A stretch of DNA of 62,000 bases from Symbiodinium natans (lineage: Eukaryota; Sar; Dinophyceae; Suessiales; Symbiodiniaceae), in contig CAJNDS010000180.1 of NCBI GenBank assembly GCA_905221605.1, positions 332,501 through 394,500 on the forward strand, in the 5' to 3' direction. The translations under genes were made by a program, and so were the position numbers. Positions 31,057 through 45,300 of the stretch are shown piece by piece. The notes under the pieces are model-generated. The model had not been told where the DNA came from. It saw only the letters and a program-made list of their open reading frames with translations, and ran no database searches. Position 1 is the stretch's first letter, and each line of letters starts with the position of its first letter.

Positions 31057-32532
31057 CTGCCGAGCTGTGGGAGCTCTGGGCGAGTGCATGTGAAGCTGCT
31101 GGGAGGCGCCAACCTGCGAGGAAGATGCCGGGTTTAGGGTTTAGGGTTTATGGCAAATATTGTAGAGGTCTCGGGCTTGGGATAACCCCGCTTAGGGTCT
31201 TGCTTGAGGCGTTCGGGAGGAGGTTCTGCTACCTAGTTGCGCTGGGACTTCGGATTCGTAGCTTAGGGTATAAGGTTTTGGGTTCCTCTGAGGGCAGATA
31301 TACGTGGGCCCTTAGCATGGCCCCATACCTCCTTTAAGGGGTGTCTTTTGCATATGCCCTCGGCCTGTAGAGGGGTATATAAGGGGTAGATCAAGGGCAT
31401 AGAAGGGGTATATATGGGTATATGAAGGGTCCCCTTCTAAGGGACCATGTAACTACCCTAAGAAGTAACTGGGCTTCTGAGTGACAGGTCGCCGCCTTCG
31501 AAGTCTCACCTCTTTTGGAGGCTGTCAGCCCATGGGCTTAGGGTTTAGGGTTTAGGGTTTAGGGTTTCGGGTTTAGGGTTTAGGGTTTAGGGCAAGTTTG
31601 TGGCTTTGTATTCCTCCTTTGGGCCTTGACTCCGCCCCACTTCTGCTTCCATACGGTCTGTACACGTCTTAGTAGTAGAGTAGGTAACCTTTAACCCTTT
31701 TGGGGTAATACATTCCCCTTATAATCCCAAAGGTCAACCTTTAAAGCCCCTAGGTGCTGGACAACTATAAGATGTCGATAGAGGCTTGTGTCCTGAAGCC
31801 TCCATTGCAGTGTCACCATCCTTGCCACAAAGTGGCTGGAACGCCGTCTTGGTGCCCTGAGAAATTCCTCATCCCCAAGATACCTCGAGACTGAATCAAG
31901 TAACCCTAAACCCTAGACCCTAAACCCTAAGCCCTAAACCCTAAGCCCTAAACCGGGGTATCGATCGCGCCCGGAGATCACCGGAGATCGCAGATCCCGG
32001 GAGGGGCGTTGAATCGGGGAGTCTGGATTCCCCTAGGCCGGAGAGTTCGCATATCTGAGAGGGCTTAAAAGCCAATGTGGCATTGCGAGCCTGTGCCCTG
32101 TGTTGACCATCCGTGGCGTCATGGAGTGCAACCTTTTCCGGGTGTTATCTTCTACTGGATGCTATTGCTAGTATTCACTAAGCCCTGGCATTATGCACAG
32201 CTCCCGCTTCATGAACAACACCCTACCAGTCAACTTGGCGGCAGCATTTGGTTCTTGAGCGTGCAGGATTTAGCTTACCATGTGCGCTTTTTCCAGAGAC
32301 TCCGATATCCCTTAGCAAGGAACATGCGACAATGACAAATGAGGGTCTCTGTTACATTCTAGGAGAGATTTCCCTAACGACGGGAAGTTGGAGTCTCTGG
32401 GTGAAGCTCTGCAGACCAATGCAGGCAAGTTCTAGGGTTTAGGTTTTAGGGGTTTAGGGTTTAGGGTTTAGGGTTTAGGGTTTACGGCGTGTGTTGGCTG
32501 GGCGTGGCAGCCCATCTTCTCTGTCTTCAGCC
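31057..32532. other. Region between the unknown gene and the VPS13-like start
   Basis: Contains family E, TTTAGGG blocks, a CCCTAGA patch and an 86-codon ORF (32075-32335 +, MWHCEPVPCVDHP...). A promoter or 5' UTR exon of the VPS13-like gene would lie here; none is recognisable. Confidence 0.35.
31669..31745. mobile_element. Family E MITE
   Basis: TTAGTAGTAGAGTAGGTAAC ... CCCAAAGGTCAACCTTTAA; about 90 percent like the copy at 9784 by eye. Confidence 0.68.
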
Positions 32533-32601
32533 ATGTTCCAGTCTGTGCTGAACGCGCTGCTGCAGAAGTACGTGAGCCCTTATGTTGTGAACATCAAGCA
32601 G
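32533..32601 (+). CDS. VPS13-like exon 1, chorein N-terminus
   Basis: ATG at 32533 is two bases after a GTCTTCAG acceptor, so a 5' UTR exon or a spliced-leader trans-splice site lies directly upstream. It encodes [20 protein letters not shown] then IKQ, matching the chorein/VPS13 start (M-F-x-x-x-x-x-x-L-x-x-Y-x-x-x-Y-V-x-N). A GC donor (GCGCCT) follows at 32602. Confidence 0.68.
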
Positions 32602-35600
32602 GCGCCTCTTTCTGGTCTTTACACTGCACTTTTTTTTGGGCAATCCCCAAAATTATAGCGCTCCCCCAAGCTTGTCACCAAAATTGTAGTCCTGACCAAA
32701 ATCACCCCTACAAGGGCATAAAAATCGCTGCTTACGTCTTGATCAAATGGAGATGTCAAGGCTGCAGGTTGGTGAGGCACCCAAAACCCTAAACCCTAAA
32801 CCCTAAAGCCCCCTAAACCCTAAACCCTCAACCCTTAAGCCCACCTGAGAAAGGTGAATCTACGCTTCCACTTCGGTCGCCTGAGCGTGCAGAATCTGGG
32901 CGTGAGACCAGGGTTTAGGGTTTAGGGTTTAGGGTTTAGGGTTTAGGGTTTAGTTTAGGCTTTCCGCGCAGGTAAGTTGTTTGCCACAGAGCCCGCGCCC
33001 GAAGCTTCGTCGTTAGAATCGGGACACTTGGAGGTCTCCACGACTTGAACCCCAAAAAACATGGAACAGAAATAGACAAAGAAAACAACATGCAACAAGA
33101 CAAAACACAACGACAAGTACAGTTTACAGCCCCCAATGTGCCCCCCCCCCCCCCCAAACCCTAAACCCTAAACCCTAAACCCTAAACCCTAAACCCTAAA
33201 CCCTAAACCCAAAAAAAATAGAACAAACAAGAGTGGCATCGTGTAATGTGAGGCTGCCACAAGCCCGCGGGCCCCCAGGCCGGCTGCCTCAGCTGGCCCT
33301 GAACAACCCCAGGGCAGCCCTTTTAGGGGTTTAGGGTTTAGGGTTTAGGGTTTAGGGTTTAGGGTGTTTTTTCCCGAAAGAAGGGTACCTGTTTTTTGGG
33401 GGATCCCATACGGATTAGCGTCTCTCGATATCTTTCGGGGGTGTGCGAATACTGCTCTAGGAGGTTCTGGTTTTGAGAGTTACGAGTCTCGAGCGCGACA
33501 TCCAGGAACATGAAGCTGAAGCGTACGCTTTGCGCTTTGATGGGCTACGAGGAGTTGGAAGTGGAGGTGCCGCGGCCACGAATTCTTTAGCTTGAAGGTG
33601 GCTCAGTTCAGGGAAGAGAAGGACAAGAAGGTTTACGAATGTTTAGGGTAGGATTTCGGGATTTAGGGTTTGGGGCTTCAGGGTCTACCCAACAGGGTTT
33701 AAGGGTTTAAGGTTTTAGGGTTCCCTAAACCCTACACCCTAAACCCTAAACCCTAAACCCTAAACCCTCAACCCGAAACCCTAAACCCTAAACCCTAAAC
33801 CCTAAACCCTACACAGCACAGCCAAGAGTGTCTCCCCAAAGAAGTCCATGTCGAGGATGGCATCCTACAGAGCCTGGAGGTTGACATCCCCTTCGCGGCG
33901 CTGCGCCCTGTCCATGCTTTGAAGGTTCAGGGTACTTGTGAACCCAATAATAAACCCTAAACCCTAAACCCTAAACCCTAAACCCTAAACATAACTGTAC
34001 TCAAAAGGGTTCTTCTTAGGGTTTAGGGTTTAGGAAAACTGTACTTAGAACCCACTTATAAGCCCCTTGAGTGCCCTAAGATGGTCAGAATTTGGGTTAC
34101 AAGTGGAAGGCCCCGGGGTGGTTTTCTGGGGATTTCTGATCGGGTTGCTATAGGGCTTTAATAGGGTTTTTGTGGTTTTTGATGGTTTTTTTGTGGTTTG
34201 TAAGGTTTTAGAGGCATTTTGATAGGATTTTAACAGTGGTTTTATGGTCTTTTTCGGGTTGATAGGGTAGGGTTTAGAGGCTTCAAAGGGTTGATCGGGC
34301 TCATAAATGGCTTATGGAGTTCATCGGTAGGATTTCGGAACAAGGCCCGTTTAGGGGTGAGCGGGAGTTAGGAGCTTCCAGCTATGAAGCTTTGTGGGGG
34401 TTGAAGGGTTTCGGGTTTCATTGGAATTCCTACGTTCCGCTTGGGTCTTTGTTTGGGTGCCATAGGATCCAGGATTCAAGTTTAGGGCTTTAGCGGTTTA
34501 GGGTTTCGGGTTTAGGGTGGGGTTTCTTAGGGTGCTCCGCGGGCTATGGATGGCAACTGGAGAGTTGAAGTGCCTCGGGCTTATAGGGCTAAGGTTTGTT
34601 TTAAAGGGTTTGAAGGGGCCCCCACTTCGTGTGTAGGGTTTGGCTGAGTTGAGGGTTTAGGACTCGAGAAAACTGTAGGTAAAGCGGGTCCCAGGTAGGA
34701 ACGCTGGCCCGCTCTGATTGCATCTTTCCCGGGTTTTTTGGGGCTGGTCTGGTGCTGTTTTTTGGGTTTGGGGTCTAGGCTTGGGGCTCTTGTCCCGGAG
34801 GGTCCACCAAGGCGCGTCTCGTCTTGAGTCCCCTTTAGGCCAAAGGTCTCTCTGGGTTTAGGGTTTAGGGTTTAGGGTCTAGGGGCGTTTCCTCTTAGGG
34901 GGTTTTGTAAGGCCACTTGTAGGGGCTTGGAGGGCTGATTTGATATCTCGGATGTAGAGGTCGTCTCATCGGCACTGTGTGGCACATGTTGCGAACACTG
35001 ACTCAGAACAACATCTGGCACCGAAACCCTAAACCCTAAACCCTGAAGCCTTATAGAACCCTAAAGCAGCTACAAAGAGTCCAAGGTTCTCGGGCGAGCT
35101 GAAGATCACGCTCAGGGGTCTACACCTCGACCTCCAACTGCGCAGGCCGTCGGAAAGGTCTTGCCAAGAGACTCAGCACCCTAGTTTAGGGTTTAGTGTT
35201 TAGGGCACCCTACCGTGTAAGGCCTTTGGGTTTAGGGTTGAGGGTTTCGGCGGGCACCGTAGATGCTGGGAAGGACAGCACATGTACAGATCATTTTGAG
35301 TGCGCAGGGAGTGACCTCGCACTCCGCATGAAGCCTAAGACATGTCCGAGCATCGGCCGTGCCCACGAGCCCACTCTCCTCGTCAGGTCCGACCAAAAAG
35401 CCCCCCAAGACCTCCTCGACGAGATCCGACAGAACCGAAAGGAGAGCGTGGAGACCCAGGCGCGGCGAGTAGCAAAGAAGCTGCGAGTTCGATGCTGCGA
35501 GTTGTTGTGGTTACTCAGTAGCTGAATGAGTACACTTTACACTTTTTGGGATGCTATAATCCCCTATAGAACTGAAAGTGTACACTGTTTTTGGGGCTTA

Positions 35601-36272
35601 TGAACTCAGCAACTGAGATTATGTTGTTCCCATTGCTTGGGCTCGTGGGATCCAGCAGAGCTCCTAGCGAGCTGCGAAAGCCTGAGTGCCCAAAGCCCCG
35701 TCCTAAAGATCGCGCCTGAGCTTTCACCGGATGGTTTCTACAATAAGGCCCCTGATAAGGGGCCCAGGCTCTGGCAATGCAGTGGCTGGAGAGTTGGGAG
35801 CCGTTTCCACAGGAACGTTAGTAGGCACCCACCTGACACTATGTCACTGCTGCCTCGCAGACGTCATATGCTGACATGTTCTTCCATGATCAAGGGACAA
35901 AAGGAGTCCGGATACAAGGTAGAAACAGGGGCTTGCCCCTAAACCCTAAACCCTAAACCCTAAACCCTAAACCCTAAACCCTAAACCCTAAACCCTAAAC
36001 CCTAAACCCTAAACCCTAAACCCTAAACCTTACTACGGGAACAAGATTAAAGTCCCTTCAAAACCCCTGCAGTCTCTCGGTTCATGTCGCAGCTTTGCCC
36101 CCAAACCTTCCACTGTTGTTTTTCTACATGGGTGAAGAGTTTGAGATACGTATATGTATGTGTGTAGAACATTGCATACATACCTACCTACATACCTACA
36201 TACATACCTACATACATACCTACATACCTACATACCTACATACCTACATACATACATACATACATACATACG

Positions 36273-36314
<42 letters not shown>

Positions 36315-36344
36315 GATACATAATATATATATATATATATACAG

Positions 36345-36397
<53 letters not shown>

Positions 36398-39300
36398 AGA
36401 AGATGATGCCATGACAGCTGATCTGTCCTGGCCCAGGCGGCTCAGCAGCTCGAGACCCGGCGGCATCAGAAGCTCGTCGACGAGGCAAAGAAGCAAGGCC
36501 TGCTAGGGTTTAGGGTTTAGGGTTTAGGGTTTAGGGTTTAGGGTTTAGGGTTTAGGGCAAAAGGGTTTAGGGGTTAGGGTTGAGATGTTCCCCCTTATAC
36601 TAACAGTCGCTAATAGGGATACACCCCATTGGAATCCCGATTAAGGACTGTTAGTTTATGGGGGAGCATCCCAAGCGTTTTGGAGGTCTCAGGCCGTGTT
36701 TCGGGGTTCTTGCGTTTCACAAATGGGCGGCCCCTTGTCGAGACGAGCAGTGCTTCTGCGCTTGATTATGAACAGTCCTTAATGGTGAGTATCTTACCCC
36801 CAATTATAATCCCTATTAAGGACTGTTCGTATCAGGGGGAACATCCCAACCTAAACCCCAAGTCTGTGCCTGACAATGGATGCCGGTCCCAAGCCGAGAC
36901 CTTCGGCTCCCTGCAGGCGCGGAGGTTGCGGATAAGGCGGGCATGGCGGCCAAGCTAGTGAAGCAGTTCATGTCCAACATGATCATCGACATCCGTCGTT
37001 CGGCAGGATCTGGGGTGGTGGGTGGGAATGAGGGCGACGGGAGTGGGGACAGGCATGCGCGCATCAAAAAGCAGGTGTTTACACGAGGAAGCGGATGTGG
37101 GCAAGGCAGGGGCGTATAGGGGACCAACCGCTCAGTTGCTCAGCCCTTTCTGTCCCCCCGCCCCACCCAGGTGACATCAAGGTTTCCATCACGGAGCCTT
37201 TGTCCGAAGCGATGGTTGCGGCGGAGCTTCCAGCCTGAAGCAGGGCAGTTGCGCGGGGGGGGGGGGGGGGGGGGGAGGGTTTGCATTGCAGCCTCTCTGC
37301 TCGTCTCAAGTGAGGTTGACCCCACAGGAACTGACGAAACATTTTTCCTTTGACCAGCAGGAGCACGGCCGCCATGAGGCATCTTTCGGTTGGGGCCTAT
37401 AGGTGAAGGTCAGGTGCCAGTCCTTACCGACGTCCTCGCCAAACCCTACTAGTCAGTGGAAGCCCTACGACTCCACCCTAAACCCAAGCGCTCTTTCACC
37501 CCGAGCCCCGAGTGCAAGCATGAGGCGCACAAGTCGGGACGTGCACCAAGTGGCAAGCAAAACCCTGGACCCCAAGCCATGTTCTGGGTTTAGGGTTCGG
37601 TTTTTTTCGGAACAAAAGTGCGGAATAGGTCCCTGCCAAGTAGCCCATCAGTTATGCGGGTGGCCAAAATGGACCAATTCCTGTTCACCCTAAACTTTGA
37701 GGGTTCTTAAGGGAGGGGGGTTGAGGGGGGGGGGGTTGGTGCCTAGGGAACCTTCGCGAAGCTTAGGGAGCCTTAGGGAGTAGTAGGGGGTATTAGGGAA
37801 CCTTACATACCCCCCTGAACCCCCTTGTTTAAGGACCCTATAATAAGCCCCATAGCTTAAACCCTGGCCCGAAAACCTCTAACCCTAAACTCCATAACCC
37901 TAAACCCCCTACTCCTCTGCCTCTCTCAGGTTGGGCAACATCTTCGCGCAGGCGCTGGACGACGAGGCAAGGCCTCGTGAGTTTATGACCATTCTGAGGT
38001 GCTTAAGAGAGGGGTTTAGGGATTAGGGTTTGGGGTTTAGGGTTGAGGATTTAGGGTTAGGGTTTAGCGTTTAGGAGAGGGGAGGTCTTGGAGGGGTCTT
38101 TGTGAGTTTCTTGTGGGTTGTTGGGAGGTTTTTTGGGCTTTAGGTTGCGGACGCAGGCCAATTTCCGGGTCAAACGAGTCCTGGTTTAGGGTTTAGGGTT
38201 CAAAAACGGAATCGGGTTTAGGGTCTAGGCCTCAAACAGCCATCGAGCACTCATCGTGCTCGAGCGGTTCTTCCTATCTCGTCCCACCCCCCGCGACTCT
38301 AGATAACACAAGGCCAGCGAAACCTACTCCCTGCCGTTGTCTACTTGTATGTGTCAGCATAGGCTCCCACCCAAAACACACACCCCCCAAGTCCCCATCA
38401 GGAACTGCATCGCGCCACGACGACCGACATCATGAAGGCGGGGGTCTTGCCCCGAGAGCCACGCTGGTGGTTCCCTTGTAGTCAGCTGCCACAACGCCAC
38501 AAACAACAACTGACAGATTCTTCAGACCATGTCAATTCCTTCCGAAACGATGCAGCCCAGGCGATGAGACCAAGCAGTGCAGCAATCAAGGCCAGGGTTC
38601 GGGGCGTGGAGAAAAAATGGATGCGGTTCAGTATACCACGTCGCCGCGCGTTCCGCGGCCCCCGTGTGATTGGTTACGCAGAGCTTCTTTGTCATAGTTG
38701 GGTAGCATTTTACGTTCTTAAGGCTTAAGGGTCCTTAAACTCCATAAGGAATACAAATATTTAAATACTAACCCAACCATGAACTAGCTGTGTGCATGGA
38801 AGTTCGCTGCCGGAGCCCAACCTCACCCGAAGCCGAAGCTGAAACCAGTGACAGGCCAGCGAGGCAGACATCTCGAAGGCAACTGGGCCACGGGATCGTT
38901 TGGGGCGGACCTCTGGTCTACGTATGTGTCATGAGGGATCTATGCTTGGGGGGGCTTAAAGCAGGGCTTAGAGCAGGGGCTTAAGCAGAATTTTGAGTGG
39001 CTTTGCAGCCTAGTTGAGTTGGTGAGGGTTCACCTGCCAGCAGCTGGGAAGTTTTTTGGCTTGCCTCAGTGTTGGGGGGAGGCTTAGGGTTTAGGGTTTA
39101 GGGTTTATGAGGGTATACGGTTTTGGGTCTAGACCCGAAATCATTGCCTCGAAGCCCAAGACGCCGCCCCATGAGTCACAGCTTGCTGTTTTTTTGGTGT
39201 TTATATTTTATAAATCTAGGGGCCCAAAAAACACGCATAAGCAAACAGGGAATTACCCTAAACCCTGAACCCTAAACCCTAAACCCTGTACAGAGACAGC

Positions 39301-42300
39301 GCCGAGCAAACCCTAAACCTGCGTGTTTGTCTCGGGGTGATGGATATGCAGAGCCGAGCTACGCAGGCAAACCAAACAAAATCCTTACCTACTTGAGCGA
39401 CTACAAGAATCAAAACCCCAAACCCCAAACCCTACACCCTAAACCCTAAACCCAAGAAACGCCAGGAAGTTGGATTCAAGGGCTTCCTCATAACCTGCGG
39501 ATTTGGCAGCATGGAGAAGCTGGTCGGATGCCCAGAGGATTAGGCTTCTGAAGCTCTTTGGAGGTTTGGGGTTTAGGGTTTAGGGTTTAGGGTTTCGGGT
39601 TTAGGGTTTAGGGTTTAGGGAGTCTGATCTTTCTTGCACCTCAGGCCGGAGCCTCAGCAGCCCTGGGGAAAAAAGGGTTTATGGGGCTTAGGGACTTGGA
39701 GTCTGCAAGTGTCGTTTGTTGAACCCTAACCCTAAACCCTAAACCCTAAACCCTAAACCCTAAACCCTAAACCCTAAACCCTAAACCCTAAACCCTAAAC
39801 CTGGTTTTCCCTGAAGCCCTGAGGTGTCCTTGCAGCTGATGCAGATCATCTACAACCAGCAGGACCAGGACACCACCGTCACGCTCAAATTCGGCTCGGG
39901 TGCGTCTGCGGACTTCGTGAGCCCTGCCTGCAGCAAGGCCTTGCTCCAAGGGTTTAGGGTTTAGGGTTTAGCATTTAGGGTTGCTGAGCTTCGAGCCCCG
40001 CCTGCAGCCAAGATGTGGAGAAGCGGGTCGGGCATCATACGTAGACTTCGGCATGTGGTCGCAACCTCCACTTTGGCACTGAGAGCAAACTTGCACATTG
40101 CACACCAAGAGTCTTGAGGAAAGCGTCCTCGGAGCAACTTCAAGCCCTGGTGACGATCTCCACTGCAATGGGCCGGGAGTCCAGTGTACTGCAGGCGCAT
40201 TGTGCGTCTGGCTGAACCTTGGGGACGACATGAACCCTAAAAGGGTTTATGGTTCATATTACCTCAATAGGGATTAGAGTAGTAGAGGGCATATGACCCC
40301 AATTTTAGGGCTCACTTGGTCCCCAAGGAAAATCCTTAACCCGCGCTATCGGCTGTCGCTAGATCCAGCTTCTGTGCCTTGCCTCAAGCGCATGCCACCT
40401 CCAGCACAGACCAAACCTCCACGAGGCGATCCCCCAAACTGGCAATGTACGTTTCTGAGATGAACCCAGGGACCCTGAACCATGGGCCCTTGCCTGCACT
40501 AAATGCCAAGAACCCCTACCCACTGCGCCGGCCTTTCCCATGGGAGGCGCTCCTGACGCGCTACGCGCATGAAGTGAACCTCGAGTCGGCGCAGAGCGTG
40601 CAAAAGATGAAGGATGAGCAATTTGGCACCCAAAGTGACATAGTCATATGGCGTGCAGTAGCCGTGCTATGAACACCTATATAGGCTGGGAAGCTAAACC
40701 TCAGCAGATGGTGTAGCCGGCCTACGTCAGCTGCAGAGATGTAGTAGTGAGGAAGGGCCTGGGGAAATGGCGAGAGGTTGATCGACGGACTTCATTGTCT
40801 TTGGGGGCTGAAACGAACCGGGCCCCCGAAGTCTCCTCAGTCGCAAGGCCTGTCTCGCATGTAGCTCCGGGGCTTTCAGGAGCTAACCCTCAGACCCTAA
40901 ACCCTAAACTCCTGAACCCTAAGCCCTAAACCCTAAACCTAAACCCTAAACCCTATCGGACGCGAAGCTTTTCATGTTGGGCGTTCACCTTGAGCTGCCC
41001 TTCACGTAGCCAGCCCGGGGCTTCAGTGGCTGCCAGGATGGAAGCCAGATCTGCTGCAGATTTGGACCCTACACCCTAAACCCTAAACCCTAAACCCCAA
41101 ACCCTAAACCCTATGCCCTATGCCCTATAGCCTAAACCCCAAACCCTAAACCCTAACCGCCCGATACTCGCTCTTCGGAGATGGGGCTGCAGAACACCGT
41201 ATACCCCTCTGGTGAGACGGTTCCCGGAGGTTTGGGGTCCGGGTCCCCGGCCGTTTCATCACCCCCTACAGATACCTTAAATAGTACCCGGTGTAGGCCC
41301 TTATTCCCTTCTCTTTTGGGGTTTAGGCTCCCTTGTAAGCCCCTTTTAAACTCCAAAAAGTAGTACCCTTCTTATTCCTAGGCTACTCTTGGGTCTAGTA
41401 TATGTACATATATACACATAATCGTGCACGCGCTTGTGCGCCTTGTCAAAGTTCACCCGAAGCCCGATCTAAACCTGAAACCCTAAGCCCTAAACCTAAA
41501 CCCTAAACCCTAAACCCCAAACCCTAAACCCTAAACCCTAAACTCCTCAACCCTAACCCCTAGGTACGTGCACTATTGCTTGCGTGACTACCGTGAAGAG
41601 CTTGAGATCCTCGGTCGAAGAGACTTGAAACTGGATGCCACTTGGCGGCATCTAGGGCTTCAGGTAGGGCTTGTGGTTTGGGGGTTTAGGGTTTAGGGTT
41701 TAGGGTTTAGGGTTTAGGCTGTTGCAAAGGCTGCCATGGGTGCTATTCGCCTTCGGGCTCAGGATGAACAGAACTTTCCTTCGTGCAGGCAAGCGAGAGA
41801 TTGGCTAATCGCATGATCCCCACTCGCATCCCCCACCTCTGCGACCTGTGAGTGGATCTGTCCTACAGCTCCGCCTTGAAAGGGCAGTAGGGAACTTTGT
41901 GCGATGCACTGTGACAGGCCATGGTCAGTTTAGCTGCCCTAAACCCTAAACCCTAAACCCTAAACCCTAAACCCTAAACCCTAAACCCTAAACCCTAAAC
42001 CCTAAACCCTAAACCCTAAACCCTAAACCCTAAACCCTAAACCCTAAACCCTACCTGGGGTGGAAGGATTAGGGGTAAGCTTTCATCTCACCTTCCATGC
42101 CTTGCCCGCCAAGGCTCGCGGGGAGCGGCGACTTCAGGTCATGAGAGACTTACTTCGCCTTTAGTTGAACTTTAAACTTTTTGGGTTTAGGGTTTAGGGT
42201 TTAGGGTTTAGGGTTTCTGTGGGACTATTAAAGTTTAGCCTTTTTCCCCCTTGGATTATTGGAGAAGTAAGGAGACAACGTCCCGCTGCAAATGCAGGCG

Positions 42301-45300
42301 AAATGGTTCATGGAGGCCAGGCATCGAAAATATATTGCAGCGGATACTGAGCTTGTAAACCCTAAACCCTAAACCCCAAACCCCTAAACCCTAAACCCTA
42401 AACCCTAAACTCAAACCCCAAACCCTAAACCCTAAACCCCAAACCCTAAACTCTAAACCCTGAAAACCCCAAATGTATTCCAAAATGCATTGTTGTGGCG
42501 GGGCGGGCCATACCACGCAGGTGGCCGAGCAGCTGGCTTCGGCCCGGGCGATGGCTCAAGGCCTCCCATTGCTCAGGATTTAGGGTTTAGGGTTTAGGGT
42601 TTAGGGTTTTAACGAACTAGTCTTAAGCAGGAGCAGGCTGTTATAGCACAGGAAGCCACCTTCTGTAAACGAACTAGTATGGTACATTGTTTATTTTTGT
42701 TGCTGTGAAATTCTTGTACTGTGATAGTATATTTTTGCTATTCTTATACCAGTATTACTATTATATGAACATCGCCGCTTTTGGGGCTTGGCATCTTCTT
42801 GTGCAGGACAGTTGGGCCCTAAACCCTAAACCCTAAACGCATAGGGCTTCGACACCGGTCATGCAGACGAGCAGATCACAGTAACTCAAGAGATTTCTCG
42901 CAGTCAGCGTCGCCTTTGAGCCCGTAAGCGCCTGCAGCCCCATTCGTATGGATCCGAAGTATGGGCCCTTTATATATGTATATACATATATATATATATG
43001 TAGAGAGAGAGAACAAGCATATATATATATATCTCTCTCTCTCTATCTATCTATCTAAGGGTTATATAAAACAGGGACGCAAATGAACGGCCCATACTTC
43101 GGATTCCCCAGACAGACCATAAGCCCCATGCACGACACCCTCAACTCGAAACCCGGTCCAGCTATGCGGGCGCCGAAGAAAAGAAGCCCCAAGAGCCATG
43201 CAGATGGCAAAAAAGAGAAAACCAAGTTGCCCTGAACCCGAAGCTTGCCCCAAATCCCTAAACCCTAAACCCTAAACCCTAAACCCTTTCTGCCAAAGCG
43301 ACTAACCCTTGGAGGCCAGGCCACGAGCTACTACCGGAAGGCGCTGCTCTACTGCGCCTGCTGGCACGACGCGCCTTCGTTCCGCCTAAGCAACGGTCTC
43401 TGCAGTTTTTTGGGGCCACATCAGGGTGTAGGGTTTTATGGGCTTAGGGGAACCCGGCTTACTGCAACAGCCCGGCAGCAAAGAGGGGTTTAGGGGTTTA
43501 GGGGTTTAGGGTTTTTGGGTTTTTGGGTTTAGGTCAAAGGCTTTGAGGGCCGTTAGGGTTCATACGCTTTGTGGAGGCTTGTCACTTGCAACTGGCAGCT
43601 CGTTTGTTGGGCTGTTGCTTGGTGCGAGCGTTGCAGTTCAGTGTAGAGATACGTGCGGTTTGGGATGTTCCCAGTCAGACTAACAGTCCTTAATCGGGAA
43701 TATAGTAGGGGGTACTATAGTACCTATCATCAGGACTGTAAGTATAAGGCGGAACATCCCAATACGTACGATTCTAGTGATGCGAAGTCGCTTTGCTGAT
43801 GATTCGCTGTGAATTCGAGGATGACTCCAATACCGATATTGCCGCCGAGCTGGAGAAGCGGAAGCAAGAGGTTCAGGCTGGATGCTGGGGTTTAGGGTTT
43901 GGGGTTTGGAGTTTAGGGTTTAGGGCAAAAAGGGTTAAGGCCCTATATTCAGGGCCCTTGGGGCGGCGTCTGCAGTGGCCATGCCTGCTGGAAGGAAGCA
44001 GACTTGAAATGGCTCCGCCAGAAAGTGGTAGGAAAGAAGTGGAGACAGGGGACCTAACCCTAAACCCTAAACCACTCTTTCATATATAATATAAATGTTA
44101 ATGACTTTGCGGGCAAGGTCATATATTTAGTGGGCAAGGTCATATATTTAGCGGGCAAGGTCATATATTTAGCGGGCAAGGTCATATATTTAGTGGGCAA
44201 GGTCCATTGGCTAAAAAATGACCTTGCCCACTAGATATATGACCTTGCCCGCTAAAGGGCGACCTTGCCCACTAAATATATGACCTTGCCCGCTAAATAT
44301 ATGACCTTGCCCGCTAAATATATCGCCCGGGCCAGGTCATATATTTAGCGCGCAAGGTCATATATTTAGCGGGCAAGGTCATATATTTAGCGGGCAAGGT
44401 CATATATTTAGCGGGCAAGGTCATATATTTAGCGGGCAAGGTCATACAAAAACGGGCAAAGTCCCCCCCCCCACCCCCCCCACACCCCCCCCCCCCCCCC
44501 ACCCCCACCCCCACACACCCTCCTCTACGCCACCCCCCCACCCCCCTCCCCCACCCCCTCGACAATGAAGTGGATCAAAGCGTGGGATGGGAAGCCCGCT
44601 TGTCAAGATGGCTTCCAAAGAATAAGTTTCTGAATGACCGCGCCTGTTTTCGAGGCCCCTGAAGCCCCTCAAAAAAGTCAAGAGACTCAAGATGGCTTCC
44701 AAAGAATTCGTTCCCGAATGACCGCGCCTGTTTTTGAGACCCCTGAAGCCCCTCAATCGATTCAAGAAACTCAAGATGGCTTCCAAATGTGATAAACAGA
44801 TCCATTCTGTTGACCACGTTTGGTTTTCTTGTCCGCTCGAAACAGAAACATGTGGTTAACTAATCCATTCTGTTGACCACGTTTGGTTTTCTTGTTTGCT
44901 CGAAACAGAAACATGTGGTTAACAAATCCATTCTGTTGACCACGTGCCTAGAGAAGAAGGAGGTTGGATATTTTCCTAATGTGTTGAAAACGTGTCTGAC
45001 TTGGGTAGGTAAAACTCTTTGGAGTAGGAAGAAAACCTTTTATTTTCTTAATGTTATGGGATTCTTTGGGCGGGTGGGTTTTTTCCGTTGCCTGAACACA
45101 CTGCTGGCCTAGTAAATGCTCGAACTTGAGATGCTGAACCCTAAACCCTAAACCCTAAACCCCCAAACCCCCAAACCCTAAACCCTAAACTGTAAGGGGA
45201 TGAGAGGGATGAGGAGGAGGAGGTCGGATCCTTGAGCTGTGTGAGGGACCCCCTCGTGTTGTTTCACTCACTGCCAGGATCTCGCGGATGTCGATGTCCC

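Noticed and set aside
36095-36406. Tyr/Ile/His-rich ORF
   Set aside because: Translation of TACA/TA microsatellites.
44314-44565. MTLPAKY heptad-repeat protein
   Set aside because: A consequence of a 21-base satellite whose length is divisible by three.
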